Of a DNA stretch of 64,000 nucleotides, positions 1 through 10,771 are shown piece by piece. Every line of letters starts with the position of its first letter. Position 1 is the stretch's first letter. The DNA lies in contig QYAI01000004.1 of assembly GCA_003988855.1 (NCBI GenBank), positions 1,100,974 to 1,164,973 of the forward strand. Reading direction: 5' to 3'. The notes under the pieces were generated by a model. That model saw nothing but the letters and a program-made list of their open reading frames with translations. It made no database searches and had not been told where the DNA came from. A program made the position numbers and the translations under genes. This DNA is from Arachnopeziza araneosa (taxonomy: Eukaryota; Ascomycota; Leotiomycetes; Helotiales; Arachnopezizaceae).

Positions 1-2868
1 AACGTTGAAGTTTGGTCAAGAATGCTTAAGCTTCGTGCTCTTGTCATTTCACCCACTGAGAATATGCAGATGATGATCAAATTTGCTAACCTTTGCCGCA
101 AGTCTGGACGAATGGGTCTTGCAGAGAAGCATTTGAAGATGCTCATCGGAAGTGAAGACAGCTTGGATAATGTCTTGCCTTATGATGAGTCTATGCCTAA
201 TAGCCATGATCGTCGAAATGGTTTCTTCGCATCAAAGGGTATACCCCCACCAGTTCACTATGCTGTTCTCAAGTATCACTGGGCATCAGGCAAACAAGAA
301 CAGGCTTTAGATGCTCTTAAGACCTTTACCAGAGATTTGTCTGACCACCTGAGAGCTGCTCAAATGGCTGCGCAAGGAATCAATGGCGTCAACGACGGCC
401 ACAACCTCCAAGGTGTCGGAATCAATGAACTCAGCAATGGACTAAGCTATGATGCCGCCATGACAACATTACAAGGATCGGGACTGGCGAAGCAATTTAA
501 TGATCAATTTGTACTCCTCGCTAGGTGCTGTCTTAAACAAGGTGAATGGCAAATTGCGCAGAGAAAAGGCGAATGGAAACATGAAAACGTTCACGATATC
601 CTGGACTCATATCGAGCTGCTGCTACATTTCATCCCACGTGGTATAAAGCCTGGCATGCGTGGGCTCTTGCAAATTTTGAGATTGTTCAGGCAATTGGGC
701 AACGAGGCGATCGCGAGCCAGTTGTATCCGCAAAAGTTCTCAATGAATATGTGGTGCCAGCTGTTCGTGGATTCTTCAAGTCTATTGCGTTATCACAAGG
801 GAGTTCTTTGCAAGATACCTTGCGTCTCCTCACTTTGTGGTTTGCCCACGGTGGTGACGGTGAAGTCAATAGTGCGGTGACGGAAGGTTTTACAGCTGTA
901 AATGTTGATACTTGGTTGGAAGTCATTCCCCAACTCATTGCCAGAATCAACCAACCAACAACTAGAGTTCGACTGGCTACTCATAACTTGCTTGCGGATA
1001 TTGGTAGAGCTCACCCACAAGCTCTTGTCTATCCATTGACTGTGGCAATGAAATCCGCTCCAAATACACGACGATCGAGATCTGCAATGCAAATTATGGA
1101 TAGCATGCGCCAACACAGTGCCAAACTTGTTGAACAAGCAGGTCTTGTCAGCCATGAACTTATTCGTGTCGCTGTTCTCTGGCATGAGCTTTGGCATGAA
1201 GGTCTCGAGGAAGCGTCAAGATTGTATTTTGGCGATAAGAATATTGAGGGAATGTTTGCGACTCTGGCTCCTCTTCATGATATGCTTGATGCTGGCCCCG
1301 AGACGCTACGCGAAATTTCATTTGCTCAAACCTTTGGCCGAGATCTTCAAGAGGCTCGTGAGTGGTGCAATACATACAGAACTACTGGAGATATTGGAGA
1401 TATCAACCAAGCATGGGATCTTTATTACCAGGTGTTTAGAAGGATTGCACGACAACTTCCTCAATTGAACAATTTGGAATTAGCATACGTGTCACCAAAG
1501 CTTTTGCAGGCCAAGAATCTGGATCTAGCAGTGCCTGGTACATATGCAAGTGGCAAAAAGGTCATTAAAATTGTCAGCTTTGAGACAACTTTCTCTGTTA
1601 TCTCCTCCAAGCAGCGTCCGAGAAAAGCCAGCCTTCAAGGAAGTGATGGAATTATTTATGCTTTCCTTCTTAAAGGCCATGAAGATATTCGACAAGATGA
1701 ACGTGTTATGCAATTGTTTGGTCTTTGCAATACTCTCATGATTAACGACACTGAGTCTTACAAACGTCATCTTAACATTCAAAGATACCCAGCTATTCCA
1801 CTATCGCAAAACTCTGGTCTCTTGGGTTGGGTTCCCAACAGTGACACCTTGCATGTCTTGATTCGGGAATATAGAGAAAGTCGGAAGATCTTGCTCAACA
1901 TCGAGCATCGTATCATGCTACAGATGGCTCCTGACTACGACAACCTTACTCTCATGCAAAAGGTTGAAGTCTTTGGTTATGCTCTAGATAACACAACTGG
2001 TCAGGACCTTTACCGAGTTCTCTGGCTGAAGAGCAAGAGTTCTGAGTCATGGCTTGAGCGCAGAACCAACTATACCAGATCTTTAGGTGTTATGTCAATG
2101 GTTGGATACATTCTGGGTCTTGGTGATAGACATCCATCGAATTTGATGCTCGACAGGATCACTGGAAAGATCATTCATATCGATTTCGGAGATTGTTTTG
2201 AAGTTGCAATGCATCGTGAGAAGTATCCGGAGAGGGTACCATTCCGATTGACTCGTATGTTGACTTATGCTATGGAAGTCAGCAATATCGAAGGTAGCTT
2301 TAGGATCACCTGCGAGAACGTGATGAGAGTCTTGAGGGAAAACAAGGAATCTTTAATGGCGGTGCTTGAAGCTGTAAGTTCTTGTTTCCTTAGATTAGAA
2401 ATCTCTAACATTTAACAGTTTATTCATGACCCCCTTCTCAATTGGCGTTTGACAGGTGATGCTTCACCGCCCGGCCCAAGTTTCCGATCTGAACGACGAG
2501 AATCCTTGATTGCAGGCCAGACCCGTCGACCGTCACTTATGGATGCCGATATTCCACCCACGGCCCTCATGGCCCAAGATCCTGTGGCTGCACCTGGTGG
2601 TCCTCCGTCTTCACGCGCACGAGCTAGGACAAACTCCACTTCCCAGTCTCAAGGAAATGGCACTTCTTCCATAGATGCCGATGTTCAAGAGGTTCAGAAT
2701 GAGCGGGCCATGCAGGTCCTCAACCGAGTGAAGGAGAAGCTGACAGGACATGATTTCAAGCCTGATGAAGAATTGACGTATATCCTACAAGTGGATAAGC
2801 TGCTGACTGAGGCGACGAAGCTGGAGAACTTGTGTCAGCATTATATCGGGTGGTGCAGTTTTTGGTAA
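1..2868 (+). CDS. TOR: TOR serine/threonine kinase, C-terminal part (5' end outside window)
   Basis: This is the C-terminal ~940 residues of the phosphatidylinositol-kinase-related kinase TOR, the catalytic core of TORC1/TORC2 that couples nutrients to growth. The frame is open from base 1, so the gene starts upstream. Exons are 1-2373 and 2419-2868, with a 45-nt intron (gtaagt...cag). In order one sees the end of the FAT region, the FRB domain (about 1150-1500, with the SRLYFG segment whose serine is the rapamycin-sensitivity position), the kinase domain with the GDRHPSN catalytic loop (about 2119) and DFG motif (about 2180), and a C-terminal FATC domain ending in GWCSFW. An insert of about 100 residues between kinase core and FATC is Ser/Pro/Arg-rich, as in fungal TORs. 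All key motifs are intact. Most fungi have one TOR; the sequence alone does not separate TOR1 from TOR2. Confidence 0.97.
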
Positions 2869-3544
2869 TTCACGGCAATCTTTCCTAATGACGGGGCAAT
2901 ATAGGCAGGCGTTTCGGGGGGCTCAGGGGCTTGAAATATTATGAGTGCTAAAGAGGGCAAAACTTTTGTATGATTTTGTGAACATAGCATAGCGCCGGTA
3001 GGGAGCTATGAATAAACAGCTTTGAATCTGATACATTGCAGCCACAAGTGAACTAGGACATGGAGCTGACATGACTTGAGCGAGTATTTTCACTAGTTAT
3101 CGTATTGAACATGCTTTAATGCATGTAAGCATGTTTCACCCATGCACTCCGTATTTCGCTTTTGTTGAATGATCCTGCAAGTGCTATCTCTAGTCACATG
3201 CTGCGTTGGTGGCGTTGGGGGCTCAAGATTTCAAGGTTTTGGTCTGGTCTTTGAGAAGCCACAATGCACGAGACATGCGATCCGGAGTTCTTGCACTCGA
3301 GCCGTCCCTAACATGGCGTCAAACTATCCAGCCTCATTCCATAGCACCTGCATATCACAATGGATCACAATGACATTGAATGCAAGTGCAAAAAAACGGC
3401 GGCTGGAGCACAATATACCCCTCCATATATCCCATGCCACCTAGCTGAAGGGAAGAACTTCAAGATGATCACTTCAATTGTTATTTACTGATTGAGTGCT
3501 GTTGGAAGTGGCAGAGTATCACCGTTGATCTACACAGATGAATC
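2869..3544. other. Intergenic, TOR 3' to Clr5-ankyrin 5'
   Basis: No gene is supported. The 91-codon open frame at 3169-3444 has no recognisable domain or splice context. The stretch holds the TOR 3' UTR and the promoter of the next gene. Confidence 0.6.
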
Positions 3545-6036
3545 ATGGAACAGCAAAGAAAATTCCCCGATGACTTCGTCACGTCCTACAGCCTGATCAA
3601 TCCTGCTACTGGTGAAAAGCGTAATAATACCGGCCAATTCAAGGCTGACGAATTTGAGGACAAGAAGAGGTTCAAACGCCCTAGAACGCTAGGAAGACCA
3701 AAGAATGGTTGGACCGCATCCAAGAAAAGAAAGCTCGTCAGACTGTACCTGAATACAGATCTCGAGGTTAATGATATCAGGAGAATTCTGGAAACAAAAT
3801 CATTCCATCCTTGGTATCAGTCTCCCCATAACTCTCTAAATTTTGCTGACCCATTCCCAGTAAACGAGACATTCAAAAACACCTTAACACTCTTTTGCAG
3901 CACCGGCCAAACCAAATTCGCCCCAGAGGAAAGACAGCCAAAGAACGGATTCAACTACTGATGGAGTGCAAAACTTTCAAATCATCTCATCAATCACAAA
4001 CTCAACCGCCTGAAGAATCAACTGCTCTTGAGCTCCAAATACAAGAACCTGCTTTATCATTTGACCCAACAGACTCTCTTGATTCAACACCGCTTACACC
4101 GTTTGTGCGGGATGTGTGGCCAAATTTATTTCCTGATGTCGAAGTTGTCCCAGCGTTTCCGTCAGAGGATTTGAACGAAATCAACCTGGGTATGAAAACA
4201 AGTATCTTTGGATCTCAAAATGATGTCCACTCATGTTTCGATGAAATTCGCGATAAATCTATAACTGTGGAACATTTTTGTTCTCTTCCCCACGTCAAAC
4301 TCACAGCGCCAGCTTCTGGTCCATTGGATAGTCATTCGCTGTTAGAATCGCCTCAAATACAACACGTACTGCCTGCTTCGACAAATCAAGAAAAGAAAGA
4401 CACATATTTTTCAGACGACAACGACAGTGTATTATCCCTAGATCAAAACGACGACGGCTCAACACTCAACATTAGGAGTCTAAAGCAGCGCTTAAAATCA
4501 AAGCACTCGATGAGTTCTCTAGATGATATCAAGTCTCTAATTGAACGCCTTACTGTTTCAGAGTCTGACACGTCAAGTATTCGCGCTCGTCGAAGCGCTA
4601 GTTGCTCTCCTACACCCTCCTGGGCAACACTTCCAGGTCGAATTATTCTCCCCGGTGCCTTTCCCAAGTACTGTTGGAAGTACGTCAGTAAGGATGGAAG
4701 ACTGATTACTTGCAGTGATTTTCCTTGCAATCACATCCCAATGTTTGACTCCCTGAGCACCTATCACGGATGGCATTGGCCATTTGCTAGAGATGATCAG
4801 TTTCATCGTCAAAAAGGCGATTTCTTACACAGCTGTACAGATATATTTGGCAATTCTGTTCTCCACATGGCTGCGGTAGCAAAGTCGCCACTCTCACTTA
4901 TTTCATCGCTGGTTGTAGCGGGGGCCGATTTGAGTTGTGTAAATAGCGCCAACCAGACTTTCTTACACCTGCTGGATATGCCGCATTTGTCACAATTAGA
5001 TGAATATCTACGCTTGCTTGAGAGTCTCCAAGAACGGAAATTTCCTTTTGAAACTCGAGATCACACTGGACAGAAAGCACCCTTCTTAATGATGCATTCG
5101 AAATTTTCTGATGAGGTCTCCACACGAATATTGAACTTTGCCAAGTCTCACAATTTGGAGTGGACCAGCTATTGCGACAACTTAGGACACGCTACTCAGA
5201 GTAGCATGTGCGAGTTTTGTGATCCAGGTGCTGCCAATGTTCACGAAGGCCTCAACATGACTCATGCTAACTACCAAGGATCATGCGCATTTGAGGTAAC
5301 GGAACTGCCAAGGCAAGAACAAGACTCCAAGCATCCTTCTTCGGAACAGATCCCGCACCTGAAGAAAAGCCCAATAGAGTATGAATATCATGCGAACTTG
5401 CTTAAAACAATCAGAAAGGCAGGCAATCAACCAAATTTTGAAGATAGTAGTGGTCAAAATGGGCTGCATTGTCTATCTGAAGTTTGTTTGGATCTTCCAA
5501 TCCCGTCAACACAGCTAAATGCAGCCTCGGGACCTACAGAACGACGACAAAAATATCTAGAACAGTTACTTCAAGCTGGTGTAAATCCTAACAGTCACGA
5601 CAAAAATGGAAACACACCTTTCATGGCTTTCATCCTCCACACCAGAGAAGACGAAGATGATCCATCTACCACCAAAATTTTGGATACCCTCTTCCAAGCA
5701 GGCGCAAACATCCACCGGCGTAATGTTCAAGGTGAAACAGCTCTTCATCTTGCTGTAAAATTGGGCCGTCGAGCCGCCGCGAAGTTTCTCTTGTCACATA
5801 ATGCCAATGTTCATGCTAGGACATTAACAGGGCAAGGAATCTTGGTACTCGGATACGAGTACAGTCAGCGCGCCACCCATGATGAAGTGCTATACTCCCA
5901 GATATCACTTTGCATGAGCCTTGTTGCAACCGCTGGTGCAGTTTCTGCGCCTACTCTTCTCGATGAGTGGGCTATACCACGGTTGAAGCATGCATGGATG
6001 AACAGCCTGCCTGAGAAACAACAAGTAGAACGTTGA
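3545..6036 (+). CDS. Clr5-domain protein with ankyrin repeats
   Basis: Exons 3545-3813 and 3861-6036 join across a 47-nt intron (gtatca...cccag) to give 814 residues. The first ~60 residues are basic; residues ~50-115 resemble the fungal Clr5 domain (GWTASKKRKLVRLYL, then SFHP joined to CKRDIQKHLNTLL across the intron), a putative DNA- or chromatin-associated module named after S. pombe Clr5. The middle is Ser/Asp-rich and probably disordered. The C-terminal half carries degenerate ankyrin repeats (GNSVLHMAA, GNTPFMAF, GETALHLAVKLGRRAAAKFLL). The splice is supported because the downstream frame runs back exactly to the acceptor at 3860 and completes the Clr5 helix. Role unknown; Clr5-ankyrin architectures are a large, variable ascomycete family, so a regulatory or scaffold function is only inference. 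Confidence 0.85.
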
Positions 6037-7228
6037 CATGGCCCTTAGCTCACGTCAAACTATTGGGAAATTCTCAAAGCGACATTTCAATTCATTAGGG
6101 AGATATTAGATTTGGTCACCATTTCCATCGGACAGAAGGAGGAATATACGAGGCTTCTAGGAAAGTAGAACTAAAACGACTCACTAGAGAGTCTTGATTA
6201 CATGATTAGATGTACTGCCAGAAGAATAGCGTCACACAGACCTTGATAGAAAGCCCAAGTTGATCTTGCTATCTTAAGCATTGACTTTTAAAATTGTTTT
6301 ATTCTTCGTTCCTCTACTTTGTCTAATCATACATTTACGAGAATTGTTCGGCTCCGTTCCGCAGCTTATTTTTTTGTTGGTGTTTCATAAGCATGGCCTT
6401 TTTTATTATATAAAATGAGATGATTTAGTAAGTCCAGGTTAATCCTGAACATCTTCTGGCTGTTATGAGATTAATCAACTGCTCTTTCTTTGAGTTCCGA
6501 AATATCACAGAATACTACGGAATCTAGCATCTTCACGCAAGAGATGCCAACTGGGTCTTGGGGTAAGCCATTCCCCAAAACTTTGCGGCTCGTGTAACGA
6601 TTTCCAGTTTGTCACGAGTATAAATTTGAGTTTCTTACTCCGCAAACCAGCTGGTATGTTCCTTAATCAGGCGAACTGTTTCGAGTGAATCAGGGGATTG
6701 CTAGCCACTCGTCTGCGTAACCTAACCATTTTAAGCATAGCGAGTCCCAGATGGCTTGCATTTGGATATGGCAGTCGATGCCGATCTCCGAAGGAGATGA
6801 ATTTCTCTTTAACCCCGTCCTCCATGTTTCCTGAAATAGTTCATGAAAGTCGCGGGGAACCCTTATTCTTTTTACCCCTCGGCCAGATCAACCGAGCCAA
6901 GGCCTGCTCATCCCGGGTAAAGTTGACCTCTCCCCTAACGCCACTTATTCAAAACAACTAAGCGAGGGTTATGAAGGTTCTTTGTGCTGTGCCTTTCTCT
7001 AGGACATGCCATGAGCGATGCCAGGTTTACTGCCCAGCTTCTTGTCAGCTAATACGGGTTGGGAGAAAGATACGAAGAGGAGTGAAGGAATCTCATTTTG
7101 CTTTTCATATTTGGTGGTAGTAGGTGGTGTATAAAACGAGGTGGTTTCCTCCGGATTGAGACTTATGTTCTACAGTCTCATCAGTCATTCATTATCCTTC
7201 TTGTCAATCATTTTTCATCATTTTAACT
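6037..7228. other. Intergenic upstream of the GH11 relic
   Basis: No coding region is supported. AT-rich runs lie around 6290-6430. The 87-codon open frame at 6698-6961 looks random. A TATA-like box sits near the right end. Confidence 0.55.
7130..7136 (+). promoter_or_regulatory. TATA-like box upstream of the GH11 pseudogene
   Basis: TATAAAA lies 93-99 bp before the former start codon, a normal place for an inducible fungal hydrolase promoter. It shows that the promoter survives although the coding region is broken. Confidence 0.4.
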
Positions 7229-7938
7229 ATGATTTATCTTCGCTTCCTCATGCTGGTATGCTCAGCTGCTAACGGTGTCTTCTCAGCTCCAACGACCTTG
7301 AAGAGGGAAACTCCACGTTCATAGAACGAGGTAGCACTCCCAGCTCCACCGGCCGCAATGGAGGTTATTACTATTCCTTCTAGACCGATAGAGGCGCTAG
7401 TGTGACCTATACCAACGAAGCCAATGGCGAGTACGACGTCAGCTGGTCTGGAAATGGCAACTTTGTTGCTGGTAAGGAATGGAATCCCGGAAGTGCTAGG
7501 TTAGTAGCCTTCAACATCAATCGAAATCTGCGTGCTAATCTCATCTTCCAGAACCAGAACCTACACCGGGAGCTACCAACCAAACCTGAACAGCTACCTC
7601 TCCGTCTACGGCTGGTCGACCTCTCCTCTCGTCGAATACTACATCGTCGAGATCTTCGGCAGCTACAACCCCTCCTCGGGCGCTTTACTCAAAGGCACCG
7701 TCTACAGCGATGGCTCCACCTATAACATCTACCAGAAGACCAGGTCTAATGAACCGTCTATCACTGGGACTGCCACATTTCAACAGTATTGGTCCGTCAG
7801 GCAGAGTAAGAGGAGTAGTGGGACTGTCATCACGGCGAATCATTTCAACGTGTGGGCGAAGTTGGGCATGAGGCTTGGGACGTTTAACTATCAGATTGTG
7901 GCGACCGAAGGCTATTTATCTTTGGCATTATCATTTGA
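7229..7938 (+). pseudogene. GH11 endo-1,4-beta-xylanase, inactivated
   Basis: The remains of a secreted family-11 xylanase, which cuts the xylan backbone of plant cell walls. A signal-peptide-like start (MIYLRFLMLV) opens at 7229, but the frame hits TAG at 7322-7324; the mature protein resumes in another frame from 7321. There the family motif YYYSFW reads YYYSF-stop (TGG to TAG at 7381-7383). The rest is very recognisable: VTYTN, GNFVAGKEWNPGSAR, an intron at 7500-7551, SYLSVYGW, the PLVEYYIVE strand with one catalytic Glu, TATFQQYWSVRQSKR, and VATEGY with the second Glu. Near 7925 a one-base shift would restore a short tail ending at 7936-7938. At least two independent lesions make a functional product unlikely; decay looks recent because most motifs are intact. 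Confidence 0.9.
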
Positions 7939-8839
7939 AATAGAACACAAGAAAGCAGTGCTATTCACTGTGTTCATATCATTTGGGTTGACAGTCCATC
8001 TAATAGGTCTCCCTTCTCTAATCTTTCTCATGCCTCCTAGCCCAGAATATAAAACAAGTCGACAGATAGTCCTAGAGGTTAGGTATCGAAGGATTAAGAA
8101 AGCTACATCCCCGATGATAGTAAACACAACACCAGCGAACACATATTTTTTAAATGCTAAATGGAAAATCCAAGTTAGCTTCCAATGTGTCCAAATAATC
8201 TGAAAATAGTATGAAAAAGGCTACCAGCATGGTGATCTTTGAGCTTACTTTCCCTCTTGGTCTTATTGCGAGTAGATCATTGATCCGATGATAAATGTTT
8301 GAGATTATGGCGATAACAGTATGGCGTACGTCCAGAATAGACAAGAATAGTTTACCATACTGATAATCAAGTCTTCCACGCTCTGATTGGCGATGTCAAC
8401 ATTGTCTTTAATCACGTGACAGCCACATGTCTAGCGCTTTTGTAACAACAATAGTGTCGAGGGAGGTTGAAAGTGAGACAGTGAGAAACAGTTAAAAATG
8501 ACTGTCGTCACATGTAACCAAGGCTGATGGAAACCGTCAAATGGTAGGGTTCCGATATGAAGCAGCCGTCACAAGCCACAGTGGCTCCCCTGTTGATACG
8601 TCATCATGTCGCGGCACGCACGCCACTTCTTCAGTCTTGCTGCCCCTCTTTCCTATCCTAGCGAGCAGTAGCCAGCAACGCCAGGAACGTTCCATTCCAA
8701 CTTCATTCCCAACTACAAAATCAACACACTCTCCCCCCAACGCCCTTCTTCTTCTTCTTCGCACACACTTCGCATCTCTCAACTAACAAAACAACTCACA
8801 TTCACAGATCTACCTTCGCTCACAATCTCGATCGCTATC
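7939..8839. other. Intergenic; Vip1-like promoter and CT-rich leader
   Basis: No gene is supported between the GH11 relic and the Vip1-like start. The last ~160 bases are strongly pyrimidine-rich (CTTCTT runs at about 8745-8760), typical of the transcription-start region of well-expressed fungal genes. Confidence 0.6.
8413..8418. promoter_or_regulatory. CACGTG E-box-type motif
   Basis: ATCACGTGAC lies about 425 bp upstream of the Vip1-like start. The palindrome is the classic bHLH (Cbf1/SREBP-type) core. It is a six-base match and could occur by chance. Confidence 0.25.
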
Positions 8840-9883
8840 ATGTCTGCAAACGCTGTTCACGTTAAGAATATCAGCTCCCAAACGAGTGAGAAGGAAATCA
8901 AGGATTTCTTTTCCTTCTGGTATGTGCTAATCAATCCGTAGCATCTCCTACATCTACTAACTCTTCATAGTGGCAAGATCACCAGCCTCGATATCAGCTC
9001 TGCAGGTGAGACGCAGCATGCCACTGTAACCTTTGAAAAGGAAACCGCAGCCAAGACCGCCCTCCTTCTTGATAACACACAACTCGGTGCAACCCAAGTC
9101 CAAGTTTCTAGCGCTGCTGTATCTAAGGAAGGTGATGGCAGTCACTATACCCAAAATGCCGAGCGAGACAGTGATGAGATTACCCAGGAGGAGAAGCCCC
9201 GCAGCCGCATTGTAGCAGAGTATCTGGCCCACGGCTATGTCCTTGGTGACCATGTTCTTCAACAAGCAATCGATCTCGACCAGAAGCATGGTGTTTCCAA
9301 CCGATTTTTGACTACTCTCCAGAGTCTCGACACCAAATACCGTGCTACCGACAAAGCCAAGTCCGTTGACCAATCTTACGGTGTTACTCCAAGAGTCAAC
9401 AGCCTCCTGACCGGGTTGACTAGCTATTATGAGAAAGCAGCCGGTACTCCATCTGGACAAAAGCTCGTCAACTTCTACACTCAAACCTCCCGCCAGGTCG
9501 TTGACATCCACAATGAAGCTCGTCGTTTGGCAGATTTGAAGAAAGAGCAAGCAGAAACCTGTAAGTGTGGTTCAGTTTCAGAACACTGTCCATGTGGGCC
9601 CGGCCACTGTGCCTGCGCGAACTGTGACAAGTCGGAAGTCAAGAAGGCTTCGCTTAGAACTAAGACAGAGGACATCATTGGTTCTAGCAAGACGACTTGC
9701 AAGTGTGGCGGAGACACTGAAGCTTGTACCTGCGCACCAATTAATTGTGCATGCGAGTCTTGCCCCAAAGCTGAGATTCAACAAGTTGCTAGTAGCGATA
9801 AGACAACTTGCGAGTGTGGCAGCAACTCAAGCAGCTGCGCTTGTCAAGTTGGAAAATGTGCTTGCGACGGGTGTGCCAAGTGA
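8840..9883 (+). CDS. vip1: Vip1-like RRM protein with metallothionein-like C-terminal tail (intron-retained form)
   Basis: Exons 8840-8919 and 8971-9883 give 330 residues; the 51-nt intron has a clear CTAAC branch point. Residues ~5-75 form one RNA-recognition motif (AVHVKNISSQTSEKEI...FFSFCGKI); residues ~110-220 form the helical part shared with S. pombe Vip1-type proteins (SRIVAEYLAHGYVLGDHVLQ, DIHNEARRLADLKKE). Vip1 relatives are annotated loosely as RNA-binding or actin-related; the function is unclear. From residue 224 this reading enters a 105-residue cysteine-rich tail with three 7-Cys repeats and stops at 9881-9883. The tail begins exactly at a consensus 5' splice site (gtaagt at 9561), and a second, phase-compatible last exon lies at 9966-10066, so the tail exists only if that intron is not removed. 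There is no in-frame ATG inside the tail, so it can be made only as an extension of Vip1. Confidence 0.85.
9560..9874 (+). repeat. Three tandem metallothionein-like 7-Cys repeats
   Basis: Repeat units lie at 9560-9625, 9698-9763 and 9809-9874. Each is 22 residues with identical spacing C-x-C-x6-C-x-C-x4-C-x-C-x2-C, giving 21 cysteines. Linkers of 24 and 15 residues are polar and share a KTT end. The spacing resembles small copper metallothioneins of ascomycetes (Neurospora type: C-x-C-x5-C-x-C-x3-C-x-C-x2-C), so binding of Cu(I) or other soft metals is a reasonable inference. The DNA of the units is also alike (ACYTGY-RAGTGTGG at each start), indicating internal duplication. Confidence 0.85.
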
Positions 9884-9965
9884 TATCTTTCAAGGCTTTG
9901 CGAAGGGATTGTATTATTAGGTTTTAGACACGTTTCGCTGACTTTGGCTCGCGCCTGCGTTTCAG

Positions 9966-10066
9966 CTTCTACCCCTTCCGCACATGATGCTGCTACAAGT
10001 GGCACTGGACCTGTCGATTCTACAAAGATTGCACCATTGGAACCAGAAAAGTCTACTTATGCTTAG
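9966..10066 (+). CDS. vip1: Alternative last exon of the Vip1-like gene (spliced form)
   Basis: Removing 9561-9965 (gtaagt donor, CTGAC branch site at about 9938, gcgtttcag acceptor) joins 9560 to 9966 in phase and adds 33 codons ending with TAG at 10064-10066, a polar tail ending in PLEPEKSTYA. The spliced product, 8840-8919 + 8971-9560 + 9966-10066, has 256 residues, close to the usual Vip1 length as I recall it. The frame, the strong splice signals and the plausible length argue that this is the canonical form and the Cys-rich form the alternative. Relative use cannot be judged from sequence. Confidence 0.7.
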
Positions 10067-10466
10067 GGAGTTTTGGGACGTGATGGGAGGGATATTCGTT
10101 ATTGAGAATTAGTATGAGGGAGTAGGTCTTTCCATCGATAACTGGGATGTTATGGGAAGAAACATTGAATCCAGGGTACTAGCACGAAAGCAACATGGAG
10201 TGGAATTATTAGCAGCGATGAATTATGAATGCACAACATTCTAGAACTATCTTCTTCTTTGTCCATCAATTCTGTCGTGCAATTGATCATGTGAAATTTA
10301 TCTTGATACCATCACATGTTTAGATAAACCAACTGGAATTCATTGGGTAACTCTTTTCTTTCATCATGCTAGTTTATAATCTGTTTTGCAAATATATCCA
10401 CCAGCCTATCTGTGTAGACTTCCAGTTCTTTTGCCCTAGTATTCATTGTTGATCAACTACAACTTC
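10067..10466. other. Intergenic between convergent genes
   Basis: No coding signal. It holds the 3' UTRs of the Vip1-like gene and of the small gene on the opposite strand. Confidence 0.6.
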
Positions 10467-10771
10467 TCAAGTGGAAGGCTCAACCGGCTTGAATGTCTTG
10501 CTGGCAGTGTCTTTAGCGTGCTCATCAAGCACACCAACGGGGTTGGATGTGAGGTCCTGTAGATATCAGTTAGTACTGCTGAGACTCATGAAAGAGTAGG
10601 AGTAAGACGATGAAGCGGTCAGGCAAATAAACATACCTCGAGTTGTTTCTTGCTTGCTTCCTGGTTGTCTCCTCCCTGAGAGATACCTTGTCCGTCAGAG
10701 GGAGCGTTGATTTGTGCATCGGATTGCTCCTCTGGTTCTGGGGACTGGCGACCTCCGTTTGTGGCTGACAT
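10467..10771 (-). CDS. Small 74-aa hypothetical protein
   Basis: A two-exon minus-strand gene: exon 1 10771-10637 (45 codons) and exon 2 10556-10467, joined across an 80-nt intron (gtatgt...ctacag, with TACTAACT branch point). The product is hydrophilic: an acidic, Gln/Ser-rich first half, then QLEDLTSNPVGVLDEHAKDT and a short basic end. No signal peptide or membrane segment. The strong splice signals, in-phase join and sensible ATG context support a real gene despite the small size. The SNP-x-G-x-L-x-EH-A-K pattern looks like a small conserved fungal protein I cannot name. Function unknown. Confidence 0.7.

Noticed and set aside
3169..3444. 91-codon open frame after TOR
   Set aside because: No domain or splice partner; lies in the expected TOR 3' UTR and next promoter.
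7938..8203. Long C-terminal extension of the xylanase in the 7532 frame
   Set aside because: Sequence after VATEGY has no GH11 likeness; the usual enzyme ends there, so this is read-through into non-coding DNA.
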